From NCBI RefSeq assembly GCF_036417845.1, contig NC_089981.1:39500668-39564667 (forward strand): 64,000 bases of DNA. Reading direction: 5' to 3'. A model generated the notes under the pieces. It had not been told where the DNA came from and did not search any database. It saw only the letters and a list, made by a program, of their open reading frames with translations. The translations under genes were made by a program, and so were the position numbers. The first letter of the stretch is position 1, and every line of letters starts with the position of its first letter. This DNA comes from Apteryx mantelli (lineage: Eukaryota > Chordata > Aves > Apterygiformes > Apterygidae). Shown piece after piece: positions 27,501 through 37,426 of the stretch.

Positions 27501-29157
27501 AATCAGTGGCTTCTTGAAACATATCAAATTGCTCAGGTCTTATGCTGTAACTTTTTTCCATTTCTGTGTTTCAGGATGGCTATCAACAGAATTTCAAGCG
27601 CGGCTCTGGACAAAGTGGACCTCGGGGAGCTCCACGAGGTAACTCAAGAATAAGTTACTTTTCTCTGATCTCAAGAGTTGGCCCAGCTTTTGAGCAGGGG
27701 GTTGGACTGGATGACCTTCTGAGGTCCCTTTCAACTTGATTTATCCTGTGAACTTCTGATGGAAGTTTAGTTGGCTGTTGAATGAGGAATTCTTTGAAAA
27801 GAAGTTACATTTGAAGTGTCACAATTAATTGTCTTTATAGAAGAAGTATTTAGTTGCCTTTTTTATTGTTAAATGAAAGCCTTAGAGTGTTGGTGTTTTT
27901 AGTTTTGGGGTTTTTTTTGTTTTTTTTTTTTTTGGTGAGGTTTATCATGTCTTAAGATCTCACTAGGAGCATTAATAGCTTGCAGATAAGATTTACTTAT
28001 AAAGCTGACATCTGGCTTTAAGCTTTCAAAATTGTATGTTTTATTCTGTTTCAGTAAAGATGTACTACCCGCATCTGTTGCGGAGGTCTCTTTTGATCTA
28101 AGGATACAAAACTTTCCTTCTTGGCTCATCTCTTCCTAGAGCCTATAGATTTGTTATTACTTTTAGCATGTGGAGGTATGTTCTCCTGTAGTTTCTTGTT
28201 AGTGTTTGCCATTTGTTTGTCTGAGAAAAATAAAACCACCATGCATGTGACGAAGCTGTAATTGAACTTCTAAATTTGAGTTTTCAACACTATTTCCACA
28301 GTTCTATTGTAGTAGATTTTTGATAATGAGACTGTCTTCTGTCTCATACAAATAATTCCATGAGAATCTTTAGTTACCACCCCGCAGCATTGTCAGGGAG
28401 GACAGCTTGAGGCTTTATGATACACTTCAAAGAGTTCTCTCCTTGACAATCTTGCTCCTGAAGTCCCTACACTGTATTCAACGCAGTGTTAGGCTGTGAT
28501 GAAGCTATGAGCATATTATAGAAAGCACCTCTGTAATGAGTAAGAGTCCCTGAGGCTCATTGCCAGTGAAGTGCAGGTAAAAACCTACTTAAAAGATCGT
28601 TTGACATGAGAGGAATTCACCAGGTGACCTACTTTTTCCATATTCTAAGAATGTTCTAAGAATTCTAAGAATTAAGCTACAGGCAGTCTCTTAAGGAAGA
28701 ACAAAATGGAAGCAAAACGGGGATTAGCTAGCTCAGAGTGTTTATATTTAAAATACACTAAATCAATTATTGCTTTGCATTATTGTAAAACTTTAATTTT
28801 AGTCTTCTGTTGATAACTTCATGACTTGATTTTTTTTTTTTTTTTTTTTTTTTTTACATGAAATTATTAAATCTTGCAGTCCTGGGGGAAAAATTATTGG
28901 GGAAAAAGCTGAAAAGTGTCAAGACAAGTTATTTCCTGTTGAATTTTGATTTAAAAGGGCTTTTTTGAACCATGTATTAATAGCCTAGATACACACCTGG
29001 GAATTCTTACCCAGTTTAGATCAGAGCTTTTAGGAATTTTTTTTTTTTTAAAAACAGCCTGACTTCATGCCACCTTCATCTTTTTTTTCTAGGTCGTGGA
29101 GGGCCCCCAAGACCAAACAGAGGGATGCCTCAAATGAATGCTCAGCAAGTGAATTAA
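5409..29157 (+). CDS. CAPRIN1: Caprin-1, 17 coding exons, 5' partial
   Basis: Caprin-1 is a cytoplasmic RNA-binding scaffold that dimerises, binds G3BP1/2 and FMRP, and works in stress granules, neuronal RNA granules and translational control. Exons: 5409-5471, 6560-6646, 9111-9349, 9475-9557, 11662-11799, 12762-12814, 12901-12987, 17921-18076, 18980-19088, 19582-19643, 21659-21769, 22341-22490, 22694-22844, 24996-25190, 26606-26706, 27575-27638, 29093-29157 (stop TAA). All junction phases agree and the joined frame is open for 637 residues, equal to human residues 73-709 (human numbering = position + 72). Every intron is GT-AG except the one after 21769 (GC-AG). Identification rests on near-identity to vertebrate caprin-1 throughout, ending QMNAQQVN. 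The start codon and about 72 residues are missing upstream. CAPRIN2 is excluded by the match to the CAPRIN1 tail. Confidence 0.97.
6529..6559 (+). promoter_or_regulatory. CAPRIN1: Unusual 3' splice site: 27-T tract plus AAG acceptor
   Basis: The acceptor of the 87-base CAPRIN1 exon is a run of about 27 consecutive T followed by GAAG. The base before AG is A instead of the usual C or T. The exon is certain from protein collinearity (DAVSKYQEV) and from the GTAAGT donor at its other end. Runs this long are prone to length change and sequencing error. Confidence 0.85.
8044..8660 (-). mobile_element. Old CR1-type LINE 3' fragment, antisense
   Basis: Read on the + strand, this intronic block begins AAGAACATAAGAAATGACAT, passes GGACATTTAGTCCAATGTTA and ends near CTTTTCTAATTCCTGTATG and ACCAGAAGTTG. 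This follows, in order, the reverse complement of the 3' part of amniote CR1 elements, where a '...TAGATGG...TTCTTATGTTC' tail follows the 3' end of the reverse transcriptase region. It is diverged and has no open frame, so it is an old 3'-truncated insertion in the CAPRIN1 intron upstream of the 9111 exon. The assignment is from memory of the consensus. Confidence 0.68.
9558..11661 (+). other. CAPRIN1: CAPRIN1 intron, no further features
   Basis: This GT-AG intron separates the exon ending GTTY from the exon beginning KALKEI. It contains a 137-codon open frame starting near 10856, but its start is TTG and its translation resembles no protein I know. I see no repeats or RNA genes. Confidence 0.7.
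11662..12987 (+). CDS. CAPRIN1: CAPRIN1 exons: FMRP-binding segment and acidic linker
   Basis: Three exons (11662-11799, 12762-12814, 12901-12987) encode about residues 230-322. The start, YKALKEIVERILQTSYFDS, covers the segment reported in the family to bind FMRP (about 231-245). It is followed by an acidic stretch (CEEEE, EPDAAEEF) and ends EQVDEWTVETVE. The short 53-base middle exon is phase 1 to 0 and is needed to keep the frame. The acidic linker is the least conserved part relative to human, as expected for a disordered segment. Confidence 0.94.
12988..17920 (+). other. CAPRIN1: Large CAPRIN1 intron (4.9 kb)
   Basis: This is the longest complete intron of CAPRIN1 in the window, with donor GTAAGA and acceptor TTACTAG. 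It is AT-rich, with short homopolymers. No convincing coding exon, RNA gene or identifiable mobile element was found on either strand; the open frames inside are short and unlike known proteins. Confidence 0.7.
17921..19643 (+). CDS. CAPRIN1: CAPRIN1 exons with the G3BP-binding motif
   Basis: Three exons (17921-18076, 18980-19088, 19582-19643) follow a 4.9-kb intron and encode about residues 323-431. The G3BP NTF2-like binding motif is visible as YNFMQDSMLEFENQ and is split by the intron after YNFMQ. The Phe equivalent to human F372, which is known to be needed for G3BP binding, is present. Human has I and D where this sequence has M and E. Upstream, ADPLVRRQRVQDLMAQMQGP is essentially invariant in the family. 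Confidence 0.95.
21659..22844 (+). CDS. CAPRIN1: CAPRIN1 exons for the Q/S-rich low-complexity region
   Basis: Three exons (21659-21769, 22341-22490, 22694-22844) encode about residues 432-568, rich in Gln, Ser and Pro (SYNQSFSS, DLQQEQLQT), a disordered segment in the family. The first of these exons must end at the GC donor after IDQIQ: the next exon continues ASMSLNADQ, collinear with human ATISLNTDQ. The later GT at 21811 would shift the frame. Confidence 0.94.
21770..22340 (+). other. CAPRIN1: GC-AG intron of CAPRIN1
   Basis: The donor is CAG|GCAAGT at 21770, a strong GC-type U2 donor: apart from the T-to-C change it is a near-perfect match to U1. The acceptor is TTATTAG ending at 22340. 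The boundary is fixed by protein collinearity (IDQIQ | ASMSLNADQ) and phase 0. A competing GT donor, GCAG|GTATGA, lies 41 bases downstream at 21811. Confidence 0.9.
22845..24995 (+). other. CAPRIN1: CAPRIN1 intron, no recognised content
   Basis: This intron lies before the RGG-encoding exon and ends in a good pyrimidine tract (T8 then C5) and TACAG. Neither strand shows a coding exon or recognisable repeat. Short frames inside are unremarkable. Confidence 0.65.
24996..29157 (+). CDS. CAPRIN1: CAPRIN1 exons for the RGG/Tyr-rich C-terminal tail
   Basis: Four exons (24996-25190, 26606-26706, 27575-27638, 29093-29157) encode the C-terminal disordered RNA-binding tail that drives phase separation in the family. 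RG/RGG motifs are visible: SRGVSRGGSRGARG in the first, RGSGQSGPRGAPRGRGG across the last two. Aromatic spacers GGYDGYRPSF and DYSNYQRDGYQQNF lie between. The stop TAA is 29155-29157. The acceptor of the second exon is a TAGGAG tandem that could drop one Gly, although GAG is a weak acceptor. Confidence 0.96.
25295..25626 (+). mobile_element. Tigger1-like non-autonomous DNA transposon (332 bp)
   Basis: The element starts CAGGTATACCTCG and its reverse-complemented other end starts CAGGCATACCTCAGAGATA, giving terminal inverted repeats with one mismatch in the first 12 bases. It is followed by TA; the matching 5' position is TG, so one copy of a TA target duplication may have mutated. The left half (ACAAATTGAAGGTTTGTGGC, then CCAACAGCATGTGCTCACTT) and right half (GACATAATGCTATTGCACAC, then GCACTGGGAGACCAAAAAAT) read like the two ends of mammalian Tigger1 (pogo/Tc1-mariner), joined near 25450 with the transposase deleted. 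Many apparent differences from the remembered consensus look like CpG decay. It lies in the CAPRIN1 intron after the 24996-25190 exon. Confidence 0.82.
27685..27752 (+). mobile_element. CR1 LINE 3' terminal fragment (avian type)
   Basis: The sequence GAGCAGGGGGTTGGACTGGA, TGACCTTCTGAGGTCCCTTT and ATCCTGTGA is the characteristic 3' end of avian CR1, ending in the octamer-like tail. Only the last 70 bases or so are present, typical of severe 5' truncation. It sits in the intron before the last CAPRIN1 exon and is one of the clearest bird-type signatures in the window. Confidence 0.88.
28830..28855 (+). repeat. Poly(T) run of 26
   Basis: A pure T homopolymer in the last CAPRIN1 intron. It could be the A-tail of an antisense retroposed sequence, but no element body is recognisable next to it. 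Confidence 0.9.
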
Positions 29158-30350
29158 ACAAATTCACAGGATTACATTAAACGCCAAAAACACACTGGCC
29201 AGTGTACTATACATATTACCAGAAGAGTTATTATCTATTTGTTCTCCCTTACAGGAAGTTTGTTGTAAAGGGACTATTTTCATTACCCATAATGACAGGA
29301 CTACAGTTGCCAGCTTCATATTACCTGGATATGGAAAGAAACGAAACGACGTTTACTCTGCATGTTCTGTCCTAAGCATCATCTTGAGCCTTGCACATGA
29401 GATTCAGATTCCTCACCCTTGCTAAGAGTAAAGCAAAAAGGCAGTTTTCAGGGTGATCCAGTCTCCATGGTTAACTGAAGTGGCAGGAAATAAGACTCAC
29501 TTCTGACGTTTAAAAGTGATGCAACAATTTTGGATAAAATCTACAAATTCCTAAAGATTTACTTTGGTGACAGTTGACAGAATTTAATGTTCCCATGAAA
29601 GAAGGATAGAAAAAGTGAAGTGTGGCTTGGTAGAACAACTGCATTTCAGCTTTTTCTTGTTAAATTAAAGCACTGAACAGTGAAAGATGCCTAGTGGTGC
29701 GTATATCCCTAAACAGACAAATAGGCTTATATCCGGGTTTTGATAATCAAGAATCTCCCTTAGCTACAGCACCCCCCATGACCAGGACCCTGTGTACTGT
29801 GGCTAAGGATATAAAATCGCTTGCATAACTGCTGATATAATTGTGTAAATTTAAAAACAACATGAACAACAACAAAGCTTTGATTTGGCACTTCAACAAA
29901 ATTTTGCAACAAATGTGAGATATAATCTGGATGGCCACTGTATATTTGATGTGAAGTATTTAGATATCTCTTTGGAACACATTTAAGTTTCTTTGATAGC
30001 AATGACTTTTGTAAGGATTGGTATTCTCTATCATTCCTTATGACTTGCACATTGTCTGTCACTAATACTTGACCTTGCTGTATTATCACCTAAATAACTG
30101 ATGCCGGTACTGATGGAAATCTTTAATGGATAATCATAACACTTTTGGTCACGTGTTCTCTTATCTTTCCTGCAGCCTTGAAGGTTTTAAGAAATCTCAA
30201 AATGCCCGCTGCTGCTGCCCTTTAATTGCTATCTTTTGAAAAGCACCAGTATGTGTTTGAATTGATTTCCCCTTTTAAGGGAAATGACAGCCAGCAGTTA
30301 CAGTTCTAATGGTATAAGCAAGACAAATAAAACATGTTTATAAAAATTGT
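29158..30350 (+). other. CAPRIN1: CAPRIN1 3' UTR
   Basis: Non-coding sequence directly after the CAPRIN1 stop. The stretch leading into the AATAAA at 30326 (GGTATAAGCAAGACAAATAA) reads like the 3' UTR of mammalian CAPRIN1 as I remember it, which supports ending the short UTR form here. Longer forms are possible because more AATAAA signals follow. Confidence 0.75.
30326..30331 (+). terminator. CAPRIN1: Poly(A) signal AATAAA, CAPRIN1 proximal
   Basis: Canonical hexamer 1.17 kb after the stop, within GACAAATAAAACATG. Cleavage would be expected 10-30 bases downstream. Confidence 0.7.
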
Positions 30351-31225
30351 ATCCTGGAACACTGGTTTTCAACGACTGAAACAAATTTAACATAATGCGT
30401 GATACTTAAGTTTTTTTTCCTGATAGAATAGATGTAAATCCTCTTACTGCTTTTCTAACTTTATTCTAAAAGCTGTGACTTGTTCTGGGAAACTTTTTCT
30501 TTAGGGACACTTTCCTTTTCATCGAGGCAGCAATGTATAGAAGAATTAGCATAAGACTAGGAGCTGGAAAATACCAAGTCTTATTTGAGTTTTACTGCAT
30601 ACTTGTTGTCTAATCTTTGGAAAATCACTTGTGCCTACCTTTTGCGCACATGCACTCTCTCTGCAGTGGGGAGAATATGTTGATAGCTGCCTCCATAGAG
30701 GTGTTGGTCGTTCTTTTGCATTCTGTAGCACATGCAAGTGCTATATGTTAAGTATTGTTCATCAAATAATTCCTACCTGTGGAAAGGTCACATTAAGGAA
30801 GAGCTACATGTTGTTTAACTGTTATATACAAAATTGAAGGTTGCTTTCATGCAGAAGGTCATTTCTACTTTGTATCACAACTGAACTTTCAGAACTTTTA
30901 GGCAGACTTTTTGACTTCATTGTGAAATAATCTGAAACTCCATATAAATAAGTGGTAATTACGTTTTGACATGTTATATGTGTGAAGAGCACAAATGAGA
31001 AATCTGTTTACTGAGAGAAGTCATAAGCTTGTGAAGACAATATTACACACCAGACATCTTGAAACGACGCTAATGGCTAGGAGCAGCAGTTTTAGTCAAG
31101 GCCTAGAAACATTTCCTTACCAGTATAATGATAGAAACTGCAATCCAGTGAGAAGTTTCAGTTCTGTGTCTTTTTAAGGAAGCTATTACTGAGATAATAG
31201 TCCCAAATGTTTTTTTAACTGGAAA

Positions 31226-31661
31226 AATAAAAAGACAAACTTTTTATTGTTGAACTGATACAGAAAAAGTGACTCTTTTTTTCTGCATCAGCTTACTTTT
31301 AAATGGTTGGTAGAACACAAGCTATCCAGCTTTTTCCAGTGCATACCAAATGCTTTTTCAATAGCTCATTATAGTTTCACAGTAAACTTGCAGCATACTG
31401 AATTAAAGACCACTGAATGGATGAGAACATTCCCCTTTAGGGTTTGGGTTGGTTTTAAACATAATTTAAATGTATTAATAAAATGTGAGTAATTGTGAGG
31501 CCTCTGATTTCAGGTGTAAGCTTTTCATGTATGAAAATGGTCTTGAGTGTAGCTGTTCTACTGTATGCTGATAGAGGGAGATGTGTTATAATAACCATAA
31601 AACAAGTAATTGGGATGTAGTTGATTTGGGAAATTGTGCAGACTCCTTTACTCTCAATAAA
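31226..31661 (+). terminator. Cluster of possible distal CAPRIN1 poly(A) signals
   Basis: Three canonical AATAAA hexamers occur at 31226, 31477 and 31656 on the sense strand, 2.0-2.5 kb after the stop. They could serve a long CAPRIN1 3' UTR isoform, but in AT-rich DNA some will be chance matches. Confidence 0.35.
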
Positions 31662-34600
31662 TGCAGCTAATAGTGTACTGAAATACTGCCTTGAATCACA
31701 GTATGGCACACAGATCCATTAACTGGTTTTCAGGCCTGTTTAGGGGGTCTGTGTGTCAGCTTAATGGTTAATTGGACCTATCCATAGTCTTTTCTGCTAC
31801 ACTTTCCCCCACTGCAGTGCAGGTGCAACTGCACATTTTAAAGAATTAGATAGAAAATGGTGAGAACTTAAGAGCTCTTTGGTATCCACCCTCCCTAACT
31901 TAGCTCTAGGTCTGGTTACATCCAGATTGCGAGCACTTCTACATACCTTTCCTTCTAAAAGACCTTGTTTTGAACAACGACTGTTACAAGAAGTGATCAT
32001 ACTGAGGCAAAATAGTGGCAGTTCTGGGCTGGTTCTGTTGTAGAGCCCTTTCTGGATGCCAAGACCTGAACTGCATTTAGTCTAGTGAGCTGCAGCTTTA
32101 GAATTAGTCAAGCCTGATGCCTGTGTTTGGAAAAGAGGGAGTGAGTAAAACAAAGCACTATTCATGAGCCTGTATGTAGACACATCACTTGCACACCTTA
32201 TCTTTGGTGTTTTTACTTGATTCTTCTGTGAATCAGTCTCCTAGGAATGTAACAGACCAGTTATGACTGGCTTCTGCATATACAGCTACTATGAGGAGAT
32301 AGTGGATTTTTTTTTTTTCCCCATGGGGCTTATTTGTCTAATATTGCTAGGCTGTGATAACATATGGTAGTATGTGTTTGAAAAACAACTTTCAGCTTCA
32401 GTGTCTTATTTCCTTTTGTCTGTAATACAATAATTCTTGAGTAAATCAGTTAGAAATGGTTCTAGAGTATCCAGATGTTTCTGTTTAATGTTACTATGGG
32501 AAACTCAGATGCTTCCTAGATATCCTGCAATTTACATATTTAATTCAAGAATCATGAACTTCTGTCTCACACCTAATGTCTGTTTTTTCCTACATTTTAC
32601 TTAGATGTTCTCCTCGTATACTGTTTCTCTTAAGAATTGTTCACCAATACAACTTTCGTATTTCACTATAGAGAGTTTTAGACTTCACTTACCCTGTTTT
32701 CTTTCCAAGAAACTGCCTTGTGTACAGCAATCTCTAAAACTTTGTATCATCCAGACTAGCTGTGAGAGGGATCTTGACTTCTTGTTAGCCAGTAATGTAT
32801 TCTGCTGGTACTTTCTAACTTTCAGAGAACTTAATGACCTTAAAAATTTAACTTCTTGAAATGTCCTGTCTACCATATTTGCTAGATAGGCAGATTCTGT
32901 GACTGGATTATAGGTCACCTTCATCCATGTTGTCTTTGGAGAATGGGTATGAGGTCAAGCTTCCCTTTCTCCTCCAAATGATATTTGGAAAGGGAGAGGT
33001 ATTTAAATGGCTCTAACTGTAGACATATGTTAAGATAAATGATACTGAGAAGGCAGCAATTCATATGATTAGTTAAGCAAGCAGAGCAATACCTCTGGGA
33101 TTCAGCAGAATAAGATACAAAACCAATTGGTCAGAAAAATCTTGGTCTTCCTATTTTTTATTCAAAGTTCTGGCATTGTCTGAGCTAAGTAATTGAGTCT
33201 TCTTACCTCTTCTTTGTAAGAACAATTATGAGTAGTCACCTGAGATGCAGGTATTTGGGGTCAATATAATGGACAAAATTGTGCCGTATTCAGTTTTTTG
33301 CCATCCTGTCTCCTATAGATAGAGGGGGTCATTAGGCAGCCCCATTAATGAGGCTATTAGAATCACATCTTAAATACTGTACTGCACTGTATCCTTTTGG
33401 TCCTGTAAAATTGTTCTTGAAGAAAGTGTATGCAAAGTATCTGAATGGATACTTGAAGTTACAAATTTATAGGTAGGGTCAGGTTGAGATTAGCAGCTAT
33501 ATGAAGAAGATGATGTATTTTAGCCTTGCAAATCTATGCACCTGTTTTTACAGTATTCTGTCTGCATTGAATATGGGTGGGACTATAAAGGTTTTTAATC
33601 ACTTGAACTGTCACCAAGTTTTTATGGATGGGGGTGGGTTGGTATTCTTTACCACTGTTTGACCTAAAGATCAGTGCCTCGTTTTAAAAGCAACCAGGAA
33701 ATGATACTGAACAAACTGTTCAAAAGATTTTCCTTTTGAATTTAGGAGGAAGTTAATGTCCCCCCCCCCCTTTTTTTTTTCAACCTGGGATTAAATACAG
33801 GTATGATTTTCCTCTGGAACATCATTGGAAACTCACATTGCAAAATTTTGTAGTTTCCTGTAACTGTTTTTTTCTAAATGACAAAATTTCTTTATAAATT
33901 CTGACTGTTCCATCACAGCAACAGTGTCTGAATGTTTGGCCAGTGGTCTCATAATCTCAGATTTCTTGGATTCAGCTGCAGAATAAAATAAGCTTTGACA
34001 TTAATTTTGGGAAAACTCCTCAGTTTAATGTCAGATTAACATTCATGGTAGTCATGAACGAGGCTAATCATTTAAACTATGATTTTTGTGCTTCTGTTTG
34101 GTCAAATTGTCTTTCCAGGAGTAGGGAGAGGGGGAAGGTCCTTCAAACTCCCCAAGCTGCAGATACTGCTTTTCTTTGCATTCAGATGTTTTTCATCCCA
34201 ATCAATATATTTTCCAAGAGGAAAGCTTTCATGCTTTTGATAACCACTACGCCTGGCTGCTTAGGGATTGATGTTACAATCAAATAATCATCTACCATTA
34301 AAGGGAAAGAAGGCATCTGCAATGATGGCAAGGCTGTACTGGACTCTTAAGGAAATTAATCTCTCTTCCTATATGTGAAAGAAAGCCCTGGCCCTTGTAT
34401 ACTTCTGTGAAAACTTAAAAGCAGTGTCTTGGATTTCTGTCTCTATTTCTACAAAATTTCAGAAACTGGACATTGAATCTTTGGTGTGCTGTGACATGAG
34501 TTCCATATAAACAGGAATCTCTGAAACTAATCTTCTAAATGGCTTATCTAAGGGAAGAGGTGCTATTAATTAATAACTTTTTCTTAGGCATTTTGAATAT

Positions 34601-36484
34601 AATGAAATTGAAATTTTTGTGGCTCTTTAGATCAAGCCTTAATGGAGAGAAGAAAAGCTGTTTTCCAAAATCCACATCCGAAAAAAATTTGACTAGTGTT
34701 TAAGAGAACTGTAGTGAGAAAACATCCATCCAACTTGACAGTTGTGACTCTTTTGTTCTGAAATCAAATTATCGGTGTTAGCTGTTGCTATAATTATTAC
34801 TCCATTAACTTTAAAAGTTAGGTTGTCCGTCCCCTGCCCTCTGCCCTGTTTTTTCATGTTAATAAAATAATCAAATGGGTGTAAGTACTTGGTTCCAACT
34901 ACGGTGGCCGGTTTCTCCTTTCTGCAATATGTGCTTGAATATCCATTAGTGGATCAAGAGTACACCTGAAACTTTTTTAATATATTAAGATAAATTTTAC
35001 CAATTATTCATTACTCTTATTAAATGAAAATGTATTTCTTCTCTAAAGCTATTCAATTTTAGAATAAATTTTAGTAATGCATCTACCATAAAACAAGTCT
35101 TCAGAATTGCATTTTAGTTGTCAGGTTCAAATTTTCTGATGGCCTTAAACGTACCTGTATATACGTCTTTGCAGTTCTTCAACTCTCCGTTTAAAACAAA
35201 TTGGTCCATGGCTTATTTAAACACTTGAAAAATAAATTATTTAGATGCTTTATGTCTTTCCCTTTTAAGCAAATACTTCATGCCTATACCTTAACGAAAT
35301 TGTCTTGCTATGCTTCTGTTGCATCGGTGGTTTTGTCTTAGTAACTGGGTTCATCTCCTCAAAAAGTATTGTTCTACAGTCATTTTTAATTCAATAGTTT
35401 TATCATATTTTTGCTATATTTTAAAATTTATCCCAAAATACATCAAACATTGCCAGTGGAATCAAACACTTTTCATATGATGTTACATGATTTTAAATAA
35501 TTCATTTTTCAAAACTTTTTTTTTGGCAGTACTAAAAGCTAAGAATAAATATATCTATGCAAATAGCTTGGCTCACCTTTGATACTGAAAGGTTAATGTT
35601 ACAGATTTGCAGTTGTTAGGAATAGTTTTACTGTCAGTTTTAGAATACATTTAATGTTTCCATAATCTCTTACTAGAATTGAAACCAAGTCCGACTGATA
35701 AATTGTTTTAATGTTGCAGCTCCACTGTTGTGCAACTTGCAATTTTGTATAGAAAACTTAACAGTTGTGGTTTTTATTAAACAATGGAGCTTAAATGTTA
35801 CAAGCTACCTAGTTTTATTCAGAAACAAGGTTACTAATATTTCTTGGGATTTCATAATTTAGTATCAGAAAATAATGTGTCCTAAAGATTTGCTACTCTT
35901 CTGTAGGTGTGCTAATTTGCTTTCTGCAGTCTTGTTTCCATGGAAATACTGTGTCCATATGCCCATTTTTCTCCTAACAATACCAAAGGATGCCTAGTGA
36001 CACAGAGTGCATCACTGATGTAGACTTGCAGCATGTGGAAATGGAGGAGCTTTATAAAATCTTTAGAGGTACAGTGTTTACTCCAAATGGTATGGGTTTT
36101 GCAAGCCAGATTTATTTAGAACAAAGGATTTTAAAATAAAATAAGTGTTGCCGTTGCTACTGAAGTTTGGATTATCCCATTTTTGCGGTCTAATAAGAAC
36201 AGTTGTAAAAGTTGTTGTGAAAGTCCCCAAACATAACAAATACAGAACAGAGGTGAAAGTTCATAATGCCTGCCATTAAACGGGTCTGCATGCTGGTTGT
36301 GGGTTCTGAGAGCAGGTAGGGCACAGGATCCTGGGTTATTTTGGGAGACTAAATTGTTTTGGTATCTATGATATGTAATTAAGGATAGATAAGTAATTTA
36401 AAAGGTAGTTGCCCAAAGTCCTGTATTTTTACTGGCCAGAGAAGACGTGTTTGCGATCTAAGCAATTACCTGTTTGTTTTTGCA
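31662..36484. other. Intergenic region CAPRIN1-NAT10
   Basis: AT-rich DNA between the CAPRIN1 3' end and the NAT10 promoter island. I find no coding gene, RNA gene or recognisable mobile element. A C11-T10 homopolymer pair is at 33760-33780. Short frames on both strands look like chance. The part from about 34700 to 35850 is especially AT-rich; whether it is conserved cannot be judged from one sequence. Confidence 0.65.
33760..33780 (+). repeat. C11-T10 homopolymer pair
   Basis: A run of about 11 C passes directly into about 10 T. A similar C-then-T junction occurs near 1921-1939, and pure C runs occur at 2401-2414 and 60453-60465. These are low-complexity sites prone to length errors. Confidence 0.85.
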
Positions 36485-37146
36485 GTAAGAACGTACGGCC
36501 TCGGCCACTTCCTCTGTGCTCGCCGTACCCTCTGCAGCGTCGTTTCGGGGCGGCGAGGCCCATGGTGCGGCCTCTCCTCTCCTCTCCTCTCCCCCTTTTC
36601 CCCAAAGGCGCTGCGGCACCGAGACCCCGCGGAGGGGGCGAACGCCGGGCCGGGCTCATGCGCCGGGCTTCCCCTCGGACCGTGGCCATGGGGGAGCGGG
36701 CAGGGGCCCCCTGGTTTCCTGCAGGATGGGGCCTCGGGCGGCGGCTTCCCCAGGCGGCAGGTCGCAGCCTGTCCGTTGCTCTAGCGCTCCTCACGGAGCC
36801 GCTCAAGGTTCCTAAGTGCGGGGCTGCCGCCAAGGCTTAGACAAAGCTAGGAGTCTAAGTTAAAAACGCTCTGTTGTCTGAACCTCTAGGGAAAGCGACG
36901 TTCACCAGCCCTGCGCCATGGCGAACGCCTTTTTCCCCGTCGCGCCTTCGATGGCGAGAACAACGTGGCCCCTGCGTGGCTGTGGCTGTCGGGTCCATAG
37001 CGACGCTACTGCTTTTTCGGCTCTACCGCGGCTTTTCCAGGGGGTGGAATGGGCTTAGAATCTTCGTCCCAGCTTAAATTCTCCTCGTGCCAAAAATACA
37101 ATAATAAAAACTTTCGTGTTGGGGCCTGCTCTTGTCACTGGCTCGT

Positions 37147-37256
37147 GGCGCAGGCGAACGGCGCGGGCAGCCGCCGCCCGGGGTCCTGGCGCGGCGCGGC
37201 GCAGGCGAACGGCGAGGGCAGCCGCGGCGCTGCCGCCGTGGGTCTTGGCGCGGTGC
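37147..37256 (+). repeat. GC-rich imperfect tandem duplication
   Basis: Two adjacent units both begin GGCGCAGGCGAACGGCG (37147 and 37198, 51 bases apart) and share the sequence that follows with differences (GGGCAGCCGC; CTGGCGCGGCG versus CTTGGCGCGGTGCGG). It lies about 170-280 bases upstream of the NAT10 start codon, probably in the core promoter or 5' leader. Confidence 0.7.
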
Positions 37257-37285
37257 GGCGCGCGCCGTTTCCCTCGCGCCGCCCC

Positions 37286-37291
37286 CACGTG
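37286..37291 (+). promoter_or_regulatory. NAT10: Canonical E-box CACGTG in NAT10 promoter
   Basis: CCCACGTGG lies 136 bases upstream of the NAT10 ATG inside the CpG island. CACGTG is the preferred site of MYC/MAX and USF factors, which commonly control ribosome-biogenesis genes. Binding here is an inference. Confidence 0.5.
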
Positions 37292-37426
37292 GTGCGGTGC
37301 GGCGTGGTGTAGTGTGGTGTCCTGCGCCGTGCCGCGCGCGCTGGGAGCCGTTGGCGGTGGCTGTTGGCGGCTCTGCCCGCGTGGGCGCTGTGGGGAAGGG
37401 CAGAGGCATCCCCGCCCGCCGCCGCC

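Noticed and set aside
28640..28675. Three TTCTAAGAA-like units in a row
   Set aside because: A very short local repeat resembling heat-shock elements by chance; it lies deep in an intron with no promoter context.
37364..37426. In-frame upstream extension of NAT10
   Set aside because: The apparent start is TTG; no in-frame ATG occurs there, and the ATG at 37427 with GCCGCC before it matches the known NAT10 N-terminus.
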